Below, in pieces: positions 11,986 to 25,500 of a DNA stretch of 64,000 nucleotides (its first letter is position 1; every line of letters begins with the position of its first letter). This DNA comes from Sphagnum compactum (taxonomy: Eukaryota; Bryophyta; Sphagnopsida; Sphagnales). Location of the stretch: contig OZ234503.1 of assembly GCA_965153455.1 (NCBI GenBank), positions 8,896,157 through 8,960,156 on the forward strand, in the 5' to 3' direction. The notes below the pieces were generated by a model. The model was not told where the DNA came from. It did no database searches and worked only from the letters and a program-made list of their open reading frames with translations. A program made the position numbers and the translations under genes.

Positions 11986-13038
11986 ATGGATCAGTATAAA
12001 GCTGCTGTGATTGGAGCAGGGCCAGCAGGATTGGCAGTTGTGGCAACATTACTAGACCAAGAGTGCACACCAATTCTGTGGATAGATGCAAACTTTGAAG
12101 CTGGCCGGCTTTCAAATTACTTGGAAGTTCCATCCAATACCAAAGTGAAGCTTTTCCAGCAATATGTGACTACTTCACCCTCATTGAATCGATTTTCGAG
12201 CATTGCACTTATGCCTTTTGTAGGTCAGGATCCTGACAAAGGATGTCCTCTAAACCTTGCAGCTACAATGGTGAAATCACTTACAGATTCAATCCGAAAG
12301 GCAGATTCGACCCGTGTTCACTGCGTGCAGAAAGTTGTGAAGGAGTTGGCATTCTCTGAAGGGAGATGGAAGATCGATGGTGCTGATGAGTGTGAGCGTG
12401 TCTATTTGGCAACAGGTTCACACCCTCGATCTCTCCCGGATACAGGTGTTAAGGAACTTCTGCTGGATGATGTTCTAACCCCAACACGGATTCCAGAACT
12501 AGTGACAGATGATGACACTGTTGGGGTAATTGGAAGCAGCCATTCTGCAATCTTGGCACTGAAGAACCTTCATGAATGCACAACACGCCCCAAAAGGATC
12601 ATCAATTTCTTTCAGAGTCCCTTGTTGTTTGCCATTTATAAAGAGGGGTGGATTCTGTATGATAATACAGGGCTGAAGGGAGAGGCTGCTGATTGGGCCA
12701 AACAGGAGCTGCAATCTGGAAACCTTGAAAAAGAGAAGAAACTAGAGCGTATTTGTGTGAAGGACTATTCTCCTGAAGAACAGGTAAAATCATGGCAACA
12801 ATGCACTAAACTTGTGCATGCAGTTGGGTTTGATCGAAATCCTGTACCCAAGATTCTTTTCAATGGGGATGAGCTAAAGCAAATCTCTTACGATCCACAC
12901 ACTGGGAAAATTGCTGATGGGCTTTACGGATGTGGGATAGCCTTCCCTGAGAAAACTGTTGACCCTTATGGAAATCAAGAGTATGCTGTTGGCTTATGGA
13001 AGTTTATGTGCTATGCACAGAAGAAAATAAAACTGTGA
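11986..13038 (+). CDS. FAD/NAD(P)-binding oxidoreductase (flavin monooxygenase-like fold)
   Basis: A single open exon encodes 350 residues from ATG 11986. Residues 8-15 (VIGAGPAG) are a GxGxxG FAD-binding Rossmann loop directly after the start. Around residue 144 is an ATG-type motif (YLATGSHPR) typical of two-dinucleotide-binding flavoproteins. Residues 181-187 (VIGSSHS) look like the second, NAD(P)-binding loop with Ser replacing Gly. The overall order matches pyridine nucleotide-disulphide oxidoreductase/FMO-like enzymes, but no CxxxxC redox pair is visible, so disulphide reductase activity is unlikely. Substrate and pathway are unknown. There are no recognisable signal or membrane segments. 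The same frame extends upstream to an ATG at 11950, so 12 more residues are possible. An AG acceptor at 11979-11980 suggests the exon may begin just before the chosen start. It has no related gene beside it. Confidence 0.8.
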   Translation: MDQYKAAVIGAGPAGLAVVATLLDQECTPILWIDANFEAGRLSNYLEVPSNTKVKLFQQYVTTSPSLNRFSSIALMPFVGQDPDKGCPLNLAATMVKSLTDSIRKADSTRVHCVQKVVKELAFSEGRWKIDGADECERVYLATGSHPRSLPDTGVKELLLDDVLTPTRIPELVTDDDTVGVIGSSHSAILALKNLHECTTRPKRIINFFQSPLLFAIYKEGWILYDNTGLKGEAADWAKQELQSGNLEKEKKLERICVKDYSPEEQVKSWQQCTKLVHAVGFDRNPVPKILFNGDELKQISYDPHTGKIADGLYGCGIAFPEKTVDPYGNQEYAVGLWKFMCYAQKKIKL

Positions 13039-14600
13039 AGTAAAGCACATTCACGTGGTGAGTATTGCTTTGTATTCTTTGCTGGGTGCTGGTACATTTT
13101 ATGGAAAAGTTCTTTAGATGCTCCATTTTTTTGGGTTGTGAAATTTGCAAAAGCAGCTGGGCTTATAATACTGTCTCCAGCATTTGGCATGAAACATAGA
13201 GTTTCTCAGAACATGCAAAGGGCTATTTAGTGGGAGACGTTAGAATCTGTGGTTCTCAAGATCTCTTGATTCTCACTGAATGTTAACACTTCATCCCTGG
13301 TTTCCATCTCCTGCTACAAAGAGAGCCTCCAGCTCCAATGCCTAGAAGGGTGATTAGGGTTTTCTTTTTTGCATCAGTTCTAAACCCCTAAACCCTTCTG
13401 CAGTCTTTGGTCAAAATCTAGTTTTCTTCCAATTTGCTTGATTTGCAAGCTTCAGAATCTGTTGAAGGATTATATCATTGGATTAATCCACTTTATTGTC
13501 TTCTCATTTGGCTTGAATTTTTTGACACCTAGCCAGAAGTTTATGTTTGAGGTGGAATCATCTGTTGTCAACCTAGATTGTGGAACTGCAATGTCATCAA
13601 TTTTGTGTCTGTTGATTGGGGCAGGAGCCTATATTTTTACTATCACAACAAAAATTGCAAAATTGGCTGCCAACCAACCTCAGGAAATCTGTGGATTCTA
13701 CAACATGATTCCTCTTATGAAGATTGGGTGGAATGATTTGAAGAAAATTTCCACAACAATTTGAAGATAACATGACAACATATGCAAGAGACAGATATTG
13801 GGTATGTCTCTTGACGATTGAACTTACGTTTGATTAGCTTGCACCTCAATATGGTGCATATAACAGAGTGTCATCATGAAGTAAACCTGATATGTTTTCT
13901 CATAATTTGTCTTATTATATTTTTGTGTCCTGATTCCACAATCAGCATTGAGCAAGTATCACAGAACAGCTGAATTCTGTGAGAAAGTTTTGCAGTTGTA
14001 AGTTATGGTGAGGGTTTTTTTTTTTCCAAATAATTTCAATTTTGATATATTGAAAGTTTGCTGAAATTTTCCAAAAAATTAGAAAAATTAGTTAAATTCA
14101 CACCAGAAAAACACATTTGTCCAAATTTTTTCTATTTTTTTGTTGAAAATAAATACAATTTTTTTCAAAAAAAGAAACAACAGTTGTAAGTCATAACCAC
14201 TCTTATTTGTTTGAGTTGGTGGTTATTTGATTGCAAGATTTTTGCTGAAAGTACCATCTTGGGATTTTCTGAAACTCATGCTTGTGGCCTTTTTGAAGTA
14301 AAGAAGATTTCTCTATTTTCCCCCCTTACTAACAATTCTTACAAGAGAGAGAATTCTCAATGTACTAGATTGGGTGGCAACCCAACACACTATTCCCCAT
14401 TCTCACATTCCTTGATGTATATCTAGAAGAGACAAGGTTGTGCACATCTTGGACTACTGAAATATGGCATCCTTGCATTGAAGGAATTACTTGGTGTGGC
14501 ACCAAATGCACCAAAACAAGTTTTTTGAAGTTTTGTCTATTTTTGTCTTCATTTCATTTCCTTCCTCATTTGGTCTTCCCTTGTTCATGAATCATGTTTC
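13039..14600. other. 3' flank of the oxidoreductase gene, no further gene supported
   Basis: The first few hundred bases probably include the 3' UTR, but no polyadenylation site can be fixed. A frame of about 108 codons at 13438-13764 begins at TTG, has a hydrophobic patch and resembles nothing I know. I do not call it a gene. Confidence 0.45.
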
Positions 14601-14626
14601 TCCAACTACCTTCATGGTGTCCATGG

Positions 14627-14877
14627 AGCAACTAAAGAGGGTTTAGGGTTTAGGGTTGGGGAAACTAGTTGGGGACATTTGGAATTATCAAACAATTAGG
14701 GTTTGGAGAACTTGTTGAGTGAAAGTTGACATGGTGCTCAAGCTTTGAATATCTTCATGGTTTTGATGCAACAATCAAAGAGGGTTTATGGTTTAGGGTT
14801 GGCAAAACTAGTTTAGGGCATTAGGAATGATTAAAGGATTAGGTTTGGAAAAACTTGCTTGGAGGAAAGTTTATATG
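14627..14877. repeat. Diverged tandem repeat carrying TTTAGGG-like motifs
   Basis: Two copies of about 107 bp (14627-14733 and 14771-14877) share order and wording: an AAAGAGGGTTTA block, then TTTAGGG-type heptamers, then a purine-rich tail. The TTTAGGG units are plant telomere-like, but only one to two occur per copy, so this is not a telomere relic of any length. Confidence 0.65.
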
Positions 14878-17277
14878 GGTTTCATTTCTATTGGCACTAT
14901 AGAACAATGTCATTGATAGAAAGTACATTTTCTCTTGCACAATAGTTTTGGATTCGTAGATTGTGTTCCACAATTGAGATTTGTCGAGATCTCTAAAACA
15001 TGATAGAAAAAACAATCATCATATGGGTTTTGAGGAAATATAATATAGAGTTCATTGCTTGTTAGATTTATGTAATTGAATACAAGAAGGAACCTCTTTG
15101 TTTTGATCATGAGGACATAAATGGTATATCTAAAACTTGATGACATTAAGGAGGGAAGGAAATTGAAAAAAAGGGAAAATTTGCTTATGTCCTTTGGAAT
15201 TTCATTATGGATTTAAAAGTAGGCAAGGTAAAAAATATATGTGGAAGGAAAATTGACAAGGAATACGGCAAGTTGTGTTAAATGATTAATATGAGTGTTG
15301 AAAAATTGAATTTGCAAAGTCATCATTCGAATTTTAGGTTTTCATCTTAGTTAAGCTCTTTTGAAATTGAGTAATAGTATGAAATAATGTTAATTTTACA
15401 AATGCCCCCATCAATTTCATAAATATAAACGTGTCAAGATGTTGAATGTTTTTTACAACTAGGAAACAACTAACATTCAAAAAACAAATTGTTGAGGAAA
15501 AATATCAATCTAATTACTTTAATGTTTGAATTTTTAATTATTATTAAATTTCAAAAGTCCTTGTCACATTTAAGTGAGGTATAATATACATTAGTTATAA
15601 AAGAAAATTTTGTGGTTTATAACATAAGAAAATGAAGTACAATATAATGATTGTTGTCAGCACACAAAAAAGTACCAAAATCAAAGAATTCCCAATATGC
15701 ACAAAAATAAGTTATAACAAAAATAAATTCACACATAAATCCAATCATACAACAACTGTAATTCAAAATACAACCACAAAGTATGTAATAAAATAATTGA
15801 ATAAATATTTATTTAAAATGTGGAAAGAGTGAAAATATGAAACAAGATGAAGAAGACTTAAACAAAGCGTCATATGTCATATTACTATTGAACAAATTAA
15901 AGGTAAGTTTTTTTTTGGGTATCTTTATTTCACATGTGTGGGGACTTAGTTCAAAGAATCTTTCATATGGCCATCATTTAAAGAACCTTTTTAAACATCT
16001 TTTTAAATATTTATCTTGGATGAAAATGTATAATGATGGATGAATTTTATTAATGAATGTTGAATTAGGTGATGATGGACAAATTCCATCCATGAATGAA
16101 ATGTTTTATTTTTATGATGAACAATAAAATAATTTATATATGATCTTCCTAGGTAAATTATGAAATATCATCCTTGACACATATTTTGGTATGGTTTGAC
16201 CATTTTTCAAATATGCCACAAAAAATACACATTTAAAAAATGAATGAATATTCACCAATAATAATCAATTAAGTAATGAGTTATTGTAGTACCTTGGTGG
16301 ATTTGGCACATGAATGTTGAATAATTAATTTAACTTTAGTTTCATGGTTCAACATTTGGGTTTTTAATTTTGAAAATTTCAACAGTACAAAATAAAAGTA
16401 TTGTAAGGTACCTTTGTTTCAAACAATTTGAACTATTTTAGTGGTTAGGTGAACCTCTTCTTAATATCCTCCCTTCAAAACAACTAAAGATCAAACTTTA
16501 CATCTTAAGCAACTTTCTCGAAATTTAGGCAAATTAAAATAAATTTATAGTAAATTAAAATAAATTTATAGTAAATTAAAAAATAATTTAATTTATGCCA
16601 AAGCCACCAAGGTAGTACATTATTTGGGCAATACATAACCTAGGTGACGCCAAGTTGCAAAAGATTTCATTCAAACATTTTGATGCATACAAAATGATTT
16701 TGATGCTTAATGATCATACATTTGTTGAATAAAGTAACACTTCCCATTTTTATGATTGTGACTGCGCCCCATTTGTGAAATAGAGGACAACAAAAAAATT
16801 AATGTTTCATGGTGATACTTGGAAAATACATTAATGAAATGCAGTGTTAAGTATTTGTAGGATTAATTTACATGGGAATAAAATGGAGATTCTAATAATT
16901 TTGTTAAAAATTTGTGTAGTTGAATAATTAAATGACATTAATATTTATTATTCTTCCACATTTTGCCTAGACCAAATGAATAAGCATCTTAGTTTTGGTT
17001 CCTCACTAGTTTGGAATAATCTATTTATTGGATTAACATAGCACATTGGAATTTTTTTATTATTAAATAGCTATAACATATTTGGATAAACATGAGGTTT
17101 TCAAACATAATGGTGCAAATTTTGCCAACTATGCATGAAATACCCTTTTCATTTAAAAAGTGGTTATTTTTTCTAGCAAGACCTACATGGTTACAAAATT
17201 AATATTGAAAAAAAAAAACAAAAAAAATTGTTATAATGACATCAAACAAACATTTACATGGAATTAAGTAGATGGTT
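14878..17277. other. AT-rich intergenic DNA, nothing recognised
   Basis: Only short frames. A 20-odd base direct repeat of the form TAAATTAAAATAAATTTATAG is present in two adjacent copies near 16535-16575. Confidence 0.6.
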
Positions 17278-17636
17278 GAACACCTTACAAAATGGTTGTG
17301 AGTTGAAGTGTCAAATATTTATCATATGTGTAATGGTTTTTGTACCTACATAAAATTTGCCCAAAACCCAATTTAAACAAGAATCAAGTTTGTAAATGAA
17401 CACATGAAAATAAAGTCCAACATTTAATTGCCAAAAGGAACTAAAATGTTAATCATAATTTTCAAGGCTACTTGACAAAATGGTTGTGAATTGAAATGTC
17501 AAACATTTATTGTGCAAATAATGTTTTTTCTACATACATAAAATTTGCCCAAAATTCAATTAAAACATGAATCAAGTTTGTAAATGAACACACTTGAACA
17601 TGAAAATTGAAGTCCAATGTTCAACTGCAAAAAAGA
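17278..17636. repeat. Diverged tandem repeat, unit about 180 bp
   Basis: The segment from about 17278 to 17440 is repeated at about 17462-17636 with many substitutions. Shared blocks include ACAAAATGGTTGTGA, CATAAAATTTGCCCAAAA and AATCAAGTTTGTAAATGAA. No coding content. Confidence 0.7.
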
Positions 17637-20260
17637 TCCAAAAAAAAAAAAAGGTGTGTTGATCATAGTTTGTGTGAATGATGCAACTGTTAGGTTCATT
17701 AAGTGGTATTAAGGTATAAAAACATGTTGATTTCTAGTCTTGCAACAAAATGCAAACCTAAGGTGCGTGTCATAAATAATTCTCACAAAGAAAGAAAGCA
17801 TGGAAATCTTGGTATGGGATTAAAATGAACTCATAAGCTTGAATTCAAAATGAAGACAATTTGCACAAACCAAAAAAAGGTGGTTAATGCAAATTGGAAC
17901 TAAATTGATGTATGAATGAATTACGAACAACCCAACTCACAAGACACACCATAGCCCTAGACTTAGGAGGAACTCACCATTCCATTTCCTATATAGTATA
18001 TTGTGTGATCGGCAACATGGACTACATCAAATGGGCAAAAAAAGTTGGGATTCCAAAATGAAAATCTAGAAAAAAAATTGATTTTGCAAAGTTATGAATC
18101 CCACCAATTCATGAGCTCATAACTTCAACATACAAAATATAATTAAGGATATCTAAAGGAAAACATTATACCCCATGAAGAGAACTTTCCAATAGCATAC
18201 TACACATTCTAATCCCACATCATTTGGTTCCTATTTCCTGAGTTTTAGTGGTTAGGAGTCGAACCAATTTTTTGCCCATAACTTGAGCTTCTAATTTCCA
18301 AATGGAGAATGCAAGCTACTTTTTCAATATTTAAACTTCTAAACCTTTCCAACATTCTAAAAATGGCCCCTTTGGATAAGTTTTTTAAAAATCATTTTTA
18401 TTCCAAAAATTTGAGACACTCCCAAGACTTCAACTCCCAAAGTGAGGCTATCACATGCAATTGACCATAAGGTTAGGTATACCTATAATTGTTCACATGA
18501 TTGATTATCATCAAGCAACATTGTTCATGTTCTTAAACTTTCATGACGCATAACTTATGTCACCATTCATGGAAATGAATAATAACCAAAGTTGTATAAG
18601 GTTGAACCAAGGATTCATGTGAATTACAAATCATCTTGGATACTATATCTCAAGCATGTCATTTTATATGTCCAAGAGGTGTTGAAGTTTGCTATATTTT
18701 GGGTTTGAAAACTGAATTGGTTAGTTTTGGAAATACCGTGTGTGAAAATTTGTGCCTTTTTGCCTTTCATATGTGCATGGTTGAATATATGTTTTGTTGG
18801 TATAAATGACAACAAGTTTATGACACATATGTGGATAAGCATGAGATGTAGCCAACAATTTTGTTTTTGACAAATATTTTAGAAGATTGCAAAAGGGTTA
18901 TACTACACCACTTGTTCAATATTGACAAGAGAAATGGATATGTTTATTATCATTATATGACATTGTGATGTGTTAATGTAAAGCTTCATTGCTAAGTATG
19001 AAGGGATTAATGTGGACAATGAACATTTTGCAAATGATTATAATTTGGTTGAATGTCAATTACAATCAAGCAATTAAGAAGGGGGGTCAAATTGCACTTG
19101 ATCAATTAAATTATGACATCAATAATTAAAACAATCGTAGATAAATTTGATCTTATAAAATATCCCCAATAAATAAAAAAATCAACAATTTAGATTCAAT
19201 GGATCTTAACCCAAAACAAGGGATGTGTGCAAGGTTTTTCTCTTTTGTGGAATTTAATAATCTTGGGCACCAACGTAATAATATGATAATTTATTAGAGT
19301 TGTATTATTAAGAACAATATTTTTGTAGTATGAATCATTTTACTAATAAACGAGTTCAATATGAATTGTTTTTTATTTTTGTCTAATGTGTGGATATGGA
19401 GTTTCATTATTTGTGTCAAAGGGTTCTAGAAGATGTTCAACAACAAGATAATGTTGTTCAAAACCTAAGTTTTTTTTCTTGGATGTATGATGGGTTTCCA
19501 TATTAATGTAGTTTTACACAACACCCAAAACACAAATATAATAAAACTTCATCACATTGAAGGGGGTATCAATAAAAATTTGATGTTATTAAAAAATTAT
19601 GTATAATTGATTTTGCAATCATTTTTTAATGTCATAGTTGTAGCCATGAAGATAATGATCTTATCATGTGCATTTAGATTGATTATAGACATAACTATGA
19701 TGTCAATTCCCTACCACATCAACAACAATCTAGGTTGAAAAGATTCTTGGTGCCACATATTATTATGTATTTTTGGATTCTTTAAGAAAGGTATGAATTA
19801 GTATTTGTGAATGTGTATGGTTTTAGACATACCTTCCATGTAAGTGTAAATAATTTTCATTTACCCATTATGTAAATATGTGCAAATCTATGTAATTTTT
19901 TCGTGGTGGCAATGAATAAAACATTCCCAAAATTTCATAATTATTTTGATGATGAGCTAATAAAAGTGGCCAATTGACAACTTTTATTAAAAAAAAGGAT
20001 TTGGGATGCATCACAACAAATCAAATTAATTAATAAAAATCCTAAATAAATACTCAAACTAAAGCCTAAACCAAGAATGGTGATGATCATGTGAGGAATT
20101 GAAATTCTATTCAAAGCAAAGACGTGGGGCAACATGCAAGTTACCCAATATACATTCAAGAATGTGCACTCAAAATGGTCCCCAATTGCACCAAGGTTTG
20201 TCCCACATCCTTTGCCCAAAAGTGTTGAAGATAGCTATTGCCCTCCATACACACATGGTT
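17637..20260. other. AT-rich intergenic DNA, nothing recognised
   Basis: No supported gene, RNA or element ends on either strand. Confidence 0.6.
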
Positions 20261-20263
20261 GTG

Positions 20264-20430
20264 TTTCTTGGAAAATAGACAATTCATATGATCCTTAATG
20301 GATGAATGGGAGTGATACACATTGGGGACCCTTTTGTTTCTATGGATCCTTAACGATGCTTAATTTTCCTTTGGAAATAGAGAATTTGTGTGATCCTTAA
20401 TGGATGAATGGAAGTGGTATACATTGAGGA
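20264..20430. repeat. Tandem repeat, period about 105 bp
   Basis: Copies at about 20264-20331 and 20368-20430 share GATCCTTAATGGATGAATGG and the flanking purine-rich sequence, with scattered differences. Confidence 0.7.
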
Positions 20431-23385
20431 TCCTTCTTCTCTCTATGACTTTGAAGAGAATATTTGTTAGGCCTTTTTTTTGTCTAGTTGAAGTAGAGAA
20501 CAACATGCATAATGATGGCAATGTAAAGGAATTGACCTTTTAAGCATCCCAATGGGCCCATCACTTGTACATTCAAGTACCACGTTCTAGTACCACGGGT
20601 GAACAAAGGGTGTTTCCAAGTATTGGCGAAAAAGTTTCATGGTAGTTTTTGCTACCATTTCTTTATATGGATTCCAAGGTTTTGTTGCCTACAAACTATG
20701 TACATATTAGGTACACATTCGTATATATATGGATGCATATTTATAAATATATATTAACAAGTGGAGCGATTTTTAAGTTGATAAGGTGACCTTTTTCAAA
20801 AACACGAAGGAAAGTTTTGGAATAATATTTGTATAAGAGAATTGTCGATTGTGGTAGGTAAGAATGTTTGTTTGTGTTTTGGGGATGTGCCTTTGAAAGA
20901 GTGGTAGCCCTTGATTCCCTCCGCTCATTGGCAAAAAAGTTCCTTGAAATGAAGGTTCCAGTTTTGTGCTCTACAAATGAATTGTGCCTTAAATAGGTAA
21001 AATACAACTCTCAAAACATTTTCATGCATCTTAGAATGTGTTGTATGTGCGTAAGGTTGCATCATACTAATGTAAAGTCCTACCGTACATGTTAAAGACC
21101 CCACACATATGCAAGGAAATACCTTGAACGGGTGAGAGAGTCTTTCATGCTTGGAGGTCCCAATGCTCATTTGGATTGTATCTTGCCATACGTACATAAC
21201 AACCCATCTGTACACAAGAAAAAAGGGCCATTGGAGAAGGGCCTTTTATATGAGTCGAGATTCCAATCCCATGTGAGCCAAATCCTACAATACACACTTA
21301 ATGATGCAAGCCATTTGATGGTGTTGATTTTCCATGTGGAGGATTTATTAACGGAGTTGACAAAGGCCAACAAGGCCCACAAGCCGCCACATTTGGGGGC
21401 AAGTGGGGGGCCATTTGCTTTGCCTTGGTTACTTCCTCATCCCGTCCCATCCCCCGCCCTTTTGAAAAGTTTGCAAACATGGTAAGCTCCAAAACAATTT
21501 GTTGTGATGCACCAATCAAACAGGCTTATTCATCCAATAAAATGAATGAAATCATCAAGAGACATACTTCCTTGTGATACAAGCTCTTGGGAACTTCCCC
21601 ACCCATGCAAAAAATGCTTTGGAGCATCAAAAATTCCAAAACCATTTGTTGCAATGGACCAACCAATGAAGCCTTATCCCCCTAAAATAATAAACACTTT
21701 AAAATGATTGAAACTTTAGATGCTCCACAAAATAGTAAACAAATATTTACCCAAAAATCTTTTTTTTTAAACACAAGTAGCTATGGTAGGAAGTCATATG
21801 CCTTAACAATAGGATTGTAAATTCATCCTATGTAAATAAAAAGTATAATAATAATAATAATCTTATAACCTACATAGGATGAAACTTTGAATGTACCACA
21901 AACCAATAAACAAAATATTCACCTTGAGGTCTACTTAAATGGATGATAAAGTTCTTGGGATTCCTTCAACTCCTTTAGTACATTGGAATATGATCAACAA
22001 GTTTTGGACTCATTCCCAATTAAATAAAAGAAGCTGAATTTTTCTTACCAAAAACCAACAAGTTTGGGAGACAAAGAGATTTTTAGTATTGACCTTTGTA
22101 TGCACAAATTACTTGAGGAAGTCTTTGTTGTTGGATGTTGTTGACATGTTATAGTTTTAATAACTTTTTACTCTCATTAAGTAGTCACAAAGTGTTTGGC
22201 ACTCCTTTCCTTATAATTGTTGGTGCAAGTGGGGCGATGGGTCGGTGATGAGTTTACCAATCTCTTCTTATATATTGGCAAGAATTTGCTTCATGATATG
22301 ATCTAGTCCAATAAACCTTAGAAGGGTATGGATGAAACTCAAATCCAAATTATTATTTTTAATATAAACCCTCATGAAAAAAGGGTTTTATCTCCACACT
22401 ATCTAGATATTTATTCGAATAAGTTAAGTTCAATAGAAAACTTCAATTCTTTTTGAATCTCTAGCTTGTTCCTACAAGGATGCAAACTCTTTGATTTTGT
22501 TCTCATCCATGTCGATAACATATTTGAAATGCCTACATGGTTGTGTACTAGGTCATAGATTAAAACATCATCAATCTTGCATGCTTGCACTTATAAATTG
22601 AGATTTCTTTGCAATTTGTAATTCCCTTAAGGAAACAATTCCTAATCTTACCCCTAACTTGCATTTGAATGATATAACTTCACTACTTGTTCATTCATGT
22701 TGATCAAATCTCATTCTCCAACAATCTATTAAAGCAACCGCTTTTTATGGGATTTAAATATATATATAAATCGGCTGAGATCATTAAGAGATATTATGGG
22801 AACTAAATTGCTCACTAGTTCAACTAATGGTTCAGATCTATGCAATATTTTTTGCACATCAAAATTGCGAAAAAAACTTAAAATTAATAAGGATTTACAA
22901 ACTTCAGTATTTCTAATGAAAGTGGAATTTGAAACTAAAAGAAATGAAAAATATATGGGAGACTTTGAATTTGTATTAACATCTTTCTTTCTTGTTCATG
23001 CAATGATTTCCTTTAATAAAATGTTATTGCACAATTATTATTGTTTTGGGAAAAATGCATGTCCAACTATGCCCATTTGGTAATTGATTTTATGGATAAG
23101 AATAACTTTAAGAAGTATGGAAAATTTCCAAAAAGCGTTTAAAGGTAAATAATTATACTCTTGTAATCAATCTCTATAAGCAACCCAAAAGAGGAGGTTA
23201 CAACATAAAATATTTAGCTTGATTTATTTTATTTTTGGTTTGTAATTGGCCAATAGAAAATGCCCATCACCCCGAAAAAAAAGAAAAAACTTTGGGGTCC
23301 CTACAACTATACTACCATAAAATGTACAAAAGAGTTGTAAAACAAGCTACATATGTGATAACAATAAAAACATGCCTAAAATGTT
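20431..23385. other. Intergenic DNA, nothing recognised
   Basis: Frames of up to about 117 codons near 21130-21485 overlap one another on both strands and start at non-ATG codons. I see no conserved motifs. Confidence 0.55.
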
Positions 23386-23478
23386 CGGCAAGTTGTAAGG
23401 CACAATGGGTGTTAAAGTGTACGGCAAGTTGTAAGGCATAGGTATTAAATTGTGCGGCAAGTTGTAAGGCATACGTAT
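23386..23478. repeat. Short tandem repeat, three units of 33-36 bp
   Basis: The core CGGCAAGTTGTAAGGCA recurs at 23386, 23422 and 23455. The intervening bases differ more than the core does. Confidence 0.75.
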
Positions 23479-23656
23479 TCTTAGGGCAACATTCCATTGA
23501 ATAGATGCACCTACAATTTTTGAAAGTTCGAGTTGCATTTCATTAGCATGAAATTCTCAAGATCAAGGTGCAATTGAAAGCACCACTAGGGTTTGTTACC
23601 CTAAGCTGAAGGTGCAGCTAGGCTAGGGTTCCATAATGCAGGTCTTACAAGTGTCA

Positions 23657-23729
23657 ATTGCAAATGTTTTTATTTGACATTTCCAAGTTGATAGATTTAC
23701 ATCTAGATCAAATAAAAACATTTGCAATT
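23657..23729. repeat. Perfect 22-bp inverted repeat (hairpin)
   Basis: The arms 23657-23678 and 23708-23729 are exact reverse complements separated by 29 bases. It may be a small MITE core. No TIR/TSD boundaries could be fixed. Confidence 0.75.
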
Positions 23730-25440
23730 TGATAGATTTACCATATTTGACACTAGATGTTGCAGTGAAAATATATGTAGCAGCAGAGGAGGCGCTCAGG
23801 AAAAACGAAAGACAGGATGAAACTCAGAGTTTACCACCAAAATTGGTGGAAAAACTAGTTTGGGTCCCAGTTATTTCGCTTTTGTAAAATTTTCATTCCC
23901 AGATACATACAGGTTTGATGCCCTAAATTATGCTGAAACTGGCCGTTCTCGACACCTAGTGGCAAGACTTTAGGGAAAACTCTATTGGTTCGACCTTTTC
24001 CTCAATGCCATGACTTGTGGGAATTGGGATGTGGGACCTTGTAATGTAGTGGGTGGCCAAGGTTGAACTAGTATGCTCCTATGACCCCTTCCTTATGTTA
24101 GGAAGGTCTCACTTTAGAACATCATTTTTTTTTTTTACTTCATGTTTTCATTAGCATTTCCAACAATCAACATTAAACATTATTCAATTGGGCATTTGGT
24201 TCAACACTGCCTCCTTGTGGAGACATTTAGAACTATGTCCAAGCCAACCTCTAGCCCATGTTGATATTTATAGGGAAGGGCATTTCAATATTAGGGTCTC
24301 ATCTTATTAAGAAAAGGCAACAAAGATGTCACCATTGAGTAAATTAATAATAGAAATGTTATGGTGGGGATTTTTGCAAGTTTAAAATTCTAAGTTAGTA
24401 TAGGAAAACAAAAAAATTGGAGTTTGCTTTAGTAAGGTTGGTATTCAGCCCTTGTCCTAAAACAATGTAAAGTGTGTGGAGAATTTGCGTAGTCTATTTG
24501 GAGGCCATCTTATGTGGATGAATATCTCTCCAAGGGGTCTTACACCTACTTGACATAAGATCCCTTCCCCTCCTATGCCTTGTGATCTATGTATGGTTAG
24601 GTGCACAATAATGGTGGTCTCCTACTTTATGAAAGGTATAAAGCCCATGGGTGAGCAAAATTCCCAAAGCACCAAACTTGGCTATTGCTTCATCCTAGGC
24701 ACCATATCTTCGAAATGCCCCTATAGTGGGGCTTTAACCCTACCCAGGGATCTAGCTAGCTCTTGCTGCCTTCCAATGTGCAGAGGCCCCCAGGTTTCTT
24801 TTTGCACCCCTCTCAAGCAATTGGAAAGGCAAAAGAATGCCAAATTTTCATTTTTATTTTTAATTTCTGTCAAAAGAAATGGAAAAAAAAAGTGTCTATC
24901 ACATGGAAATGCAAAGAAAAAGCTTTCCTGTCATTTTTATTTTAAAAAATGTAATTAAAAAAAAGTACCCATGTCATGAAATGAAGGGCCAAGTTGCACC
25001 ACCACCTAAGTTGGTACTTGGCACCTTCCCTTCATCTTTTTGTTTTGTGAGGCCTCTTAGAGGCCTGCATTCACTTGGGAAATTGTGAAATTTGGACTTG
25101 GACATGCTGATTTAGTCTTGAAGATATATAATGTTTAAATGCAAACTCAAGAAAATAAGGGTTTTTAGTTTTGAATTGTGATATATACCATTGTAGTAGG
25201 TGTGAGTTACCCAAAGGAAGGCTCAAATGAGGTGAGGGAGAAATGATTTTAGAATCATTTCAATTTTGTGAAACAAAATGTTATCAAGAGTCATTTGCAA
25301 ACATCAAGATTCATTGAAGTTGGAAATTCTAAACACCTCGATGGAGTGCATGAAACCCCCCTTTTTTTTTGTTAGCAAATATGTGGATGATGTTTGACCC
25401 ACACAAGCCCCATCAAAAGGAATTGAAAGGACCCCAAGGG
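23730..25440. other. Intergenic DNA, nothing recognised
   Basis: A 127-codon frame at 24575 has no known motif and overlaps other frames. I see no gene. Confidence 0.55.
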
Positions 25441-25444
25441 TGAT

Positions 25445-25500
25445 GGCTCCGTGGTATAGCCCCCATATCTGGGACCATAGGATGAATCCGAGTCTTAAGA
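25445..25500 (+). other. Possible tRNA-derived (SINE-like) trace
   Basis: TGGCTCCGTGG resembles a Pol III A box. About 35 bases downstream, GGATGAATCC resembles a B box lacking one base. The pair has tRNA-like spacing, but no cloverleaf can be drawn, so a worn SINE head or tRNA pseudogene is the most that can be claimed. Confidence 0.25.

Noticed and set aside
14640-14662. Interstitial telomere array
   Set aside because: Only two TTTAGGG units. The better description is a diverged 107-bp tandem repeat that contains them.
23386-23478. CRISPR-like spaced repeat
   Set aside because: Only three units with related spacers in plant nuclear DNA. It is an ordinary tandem repeat.
25445-25500. Functional tRNA gene
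   Set aside because: No acceptor stem or anticodon arm can be formed, and the B-box region lacks a base.
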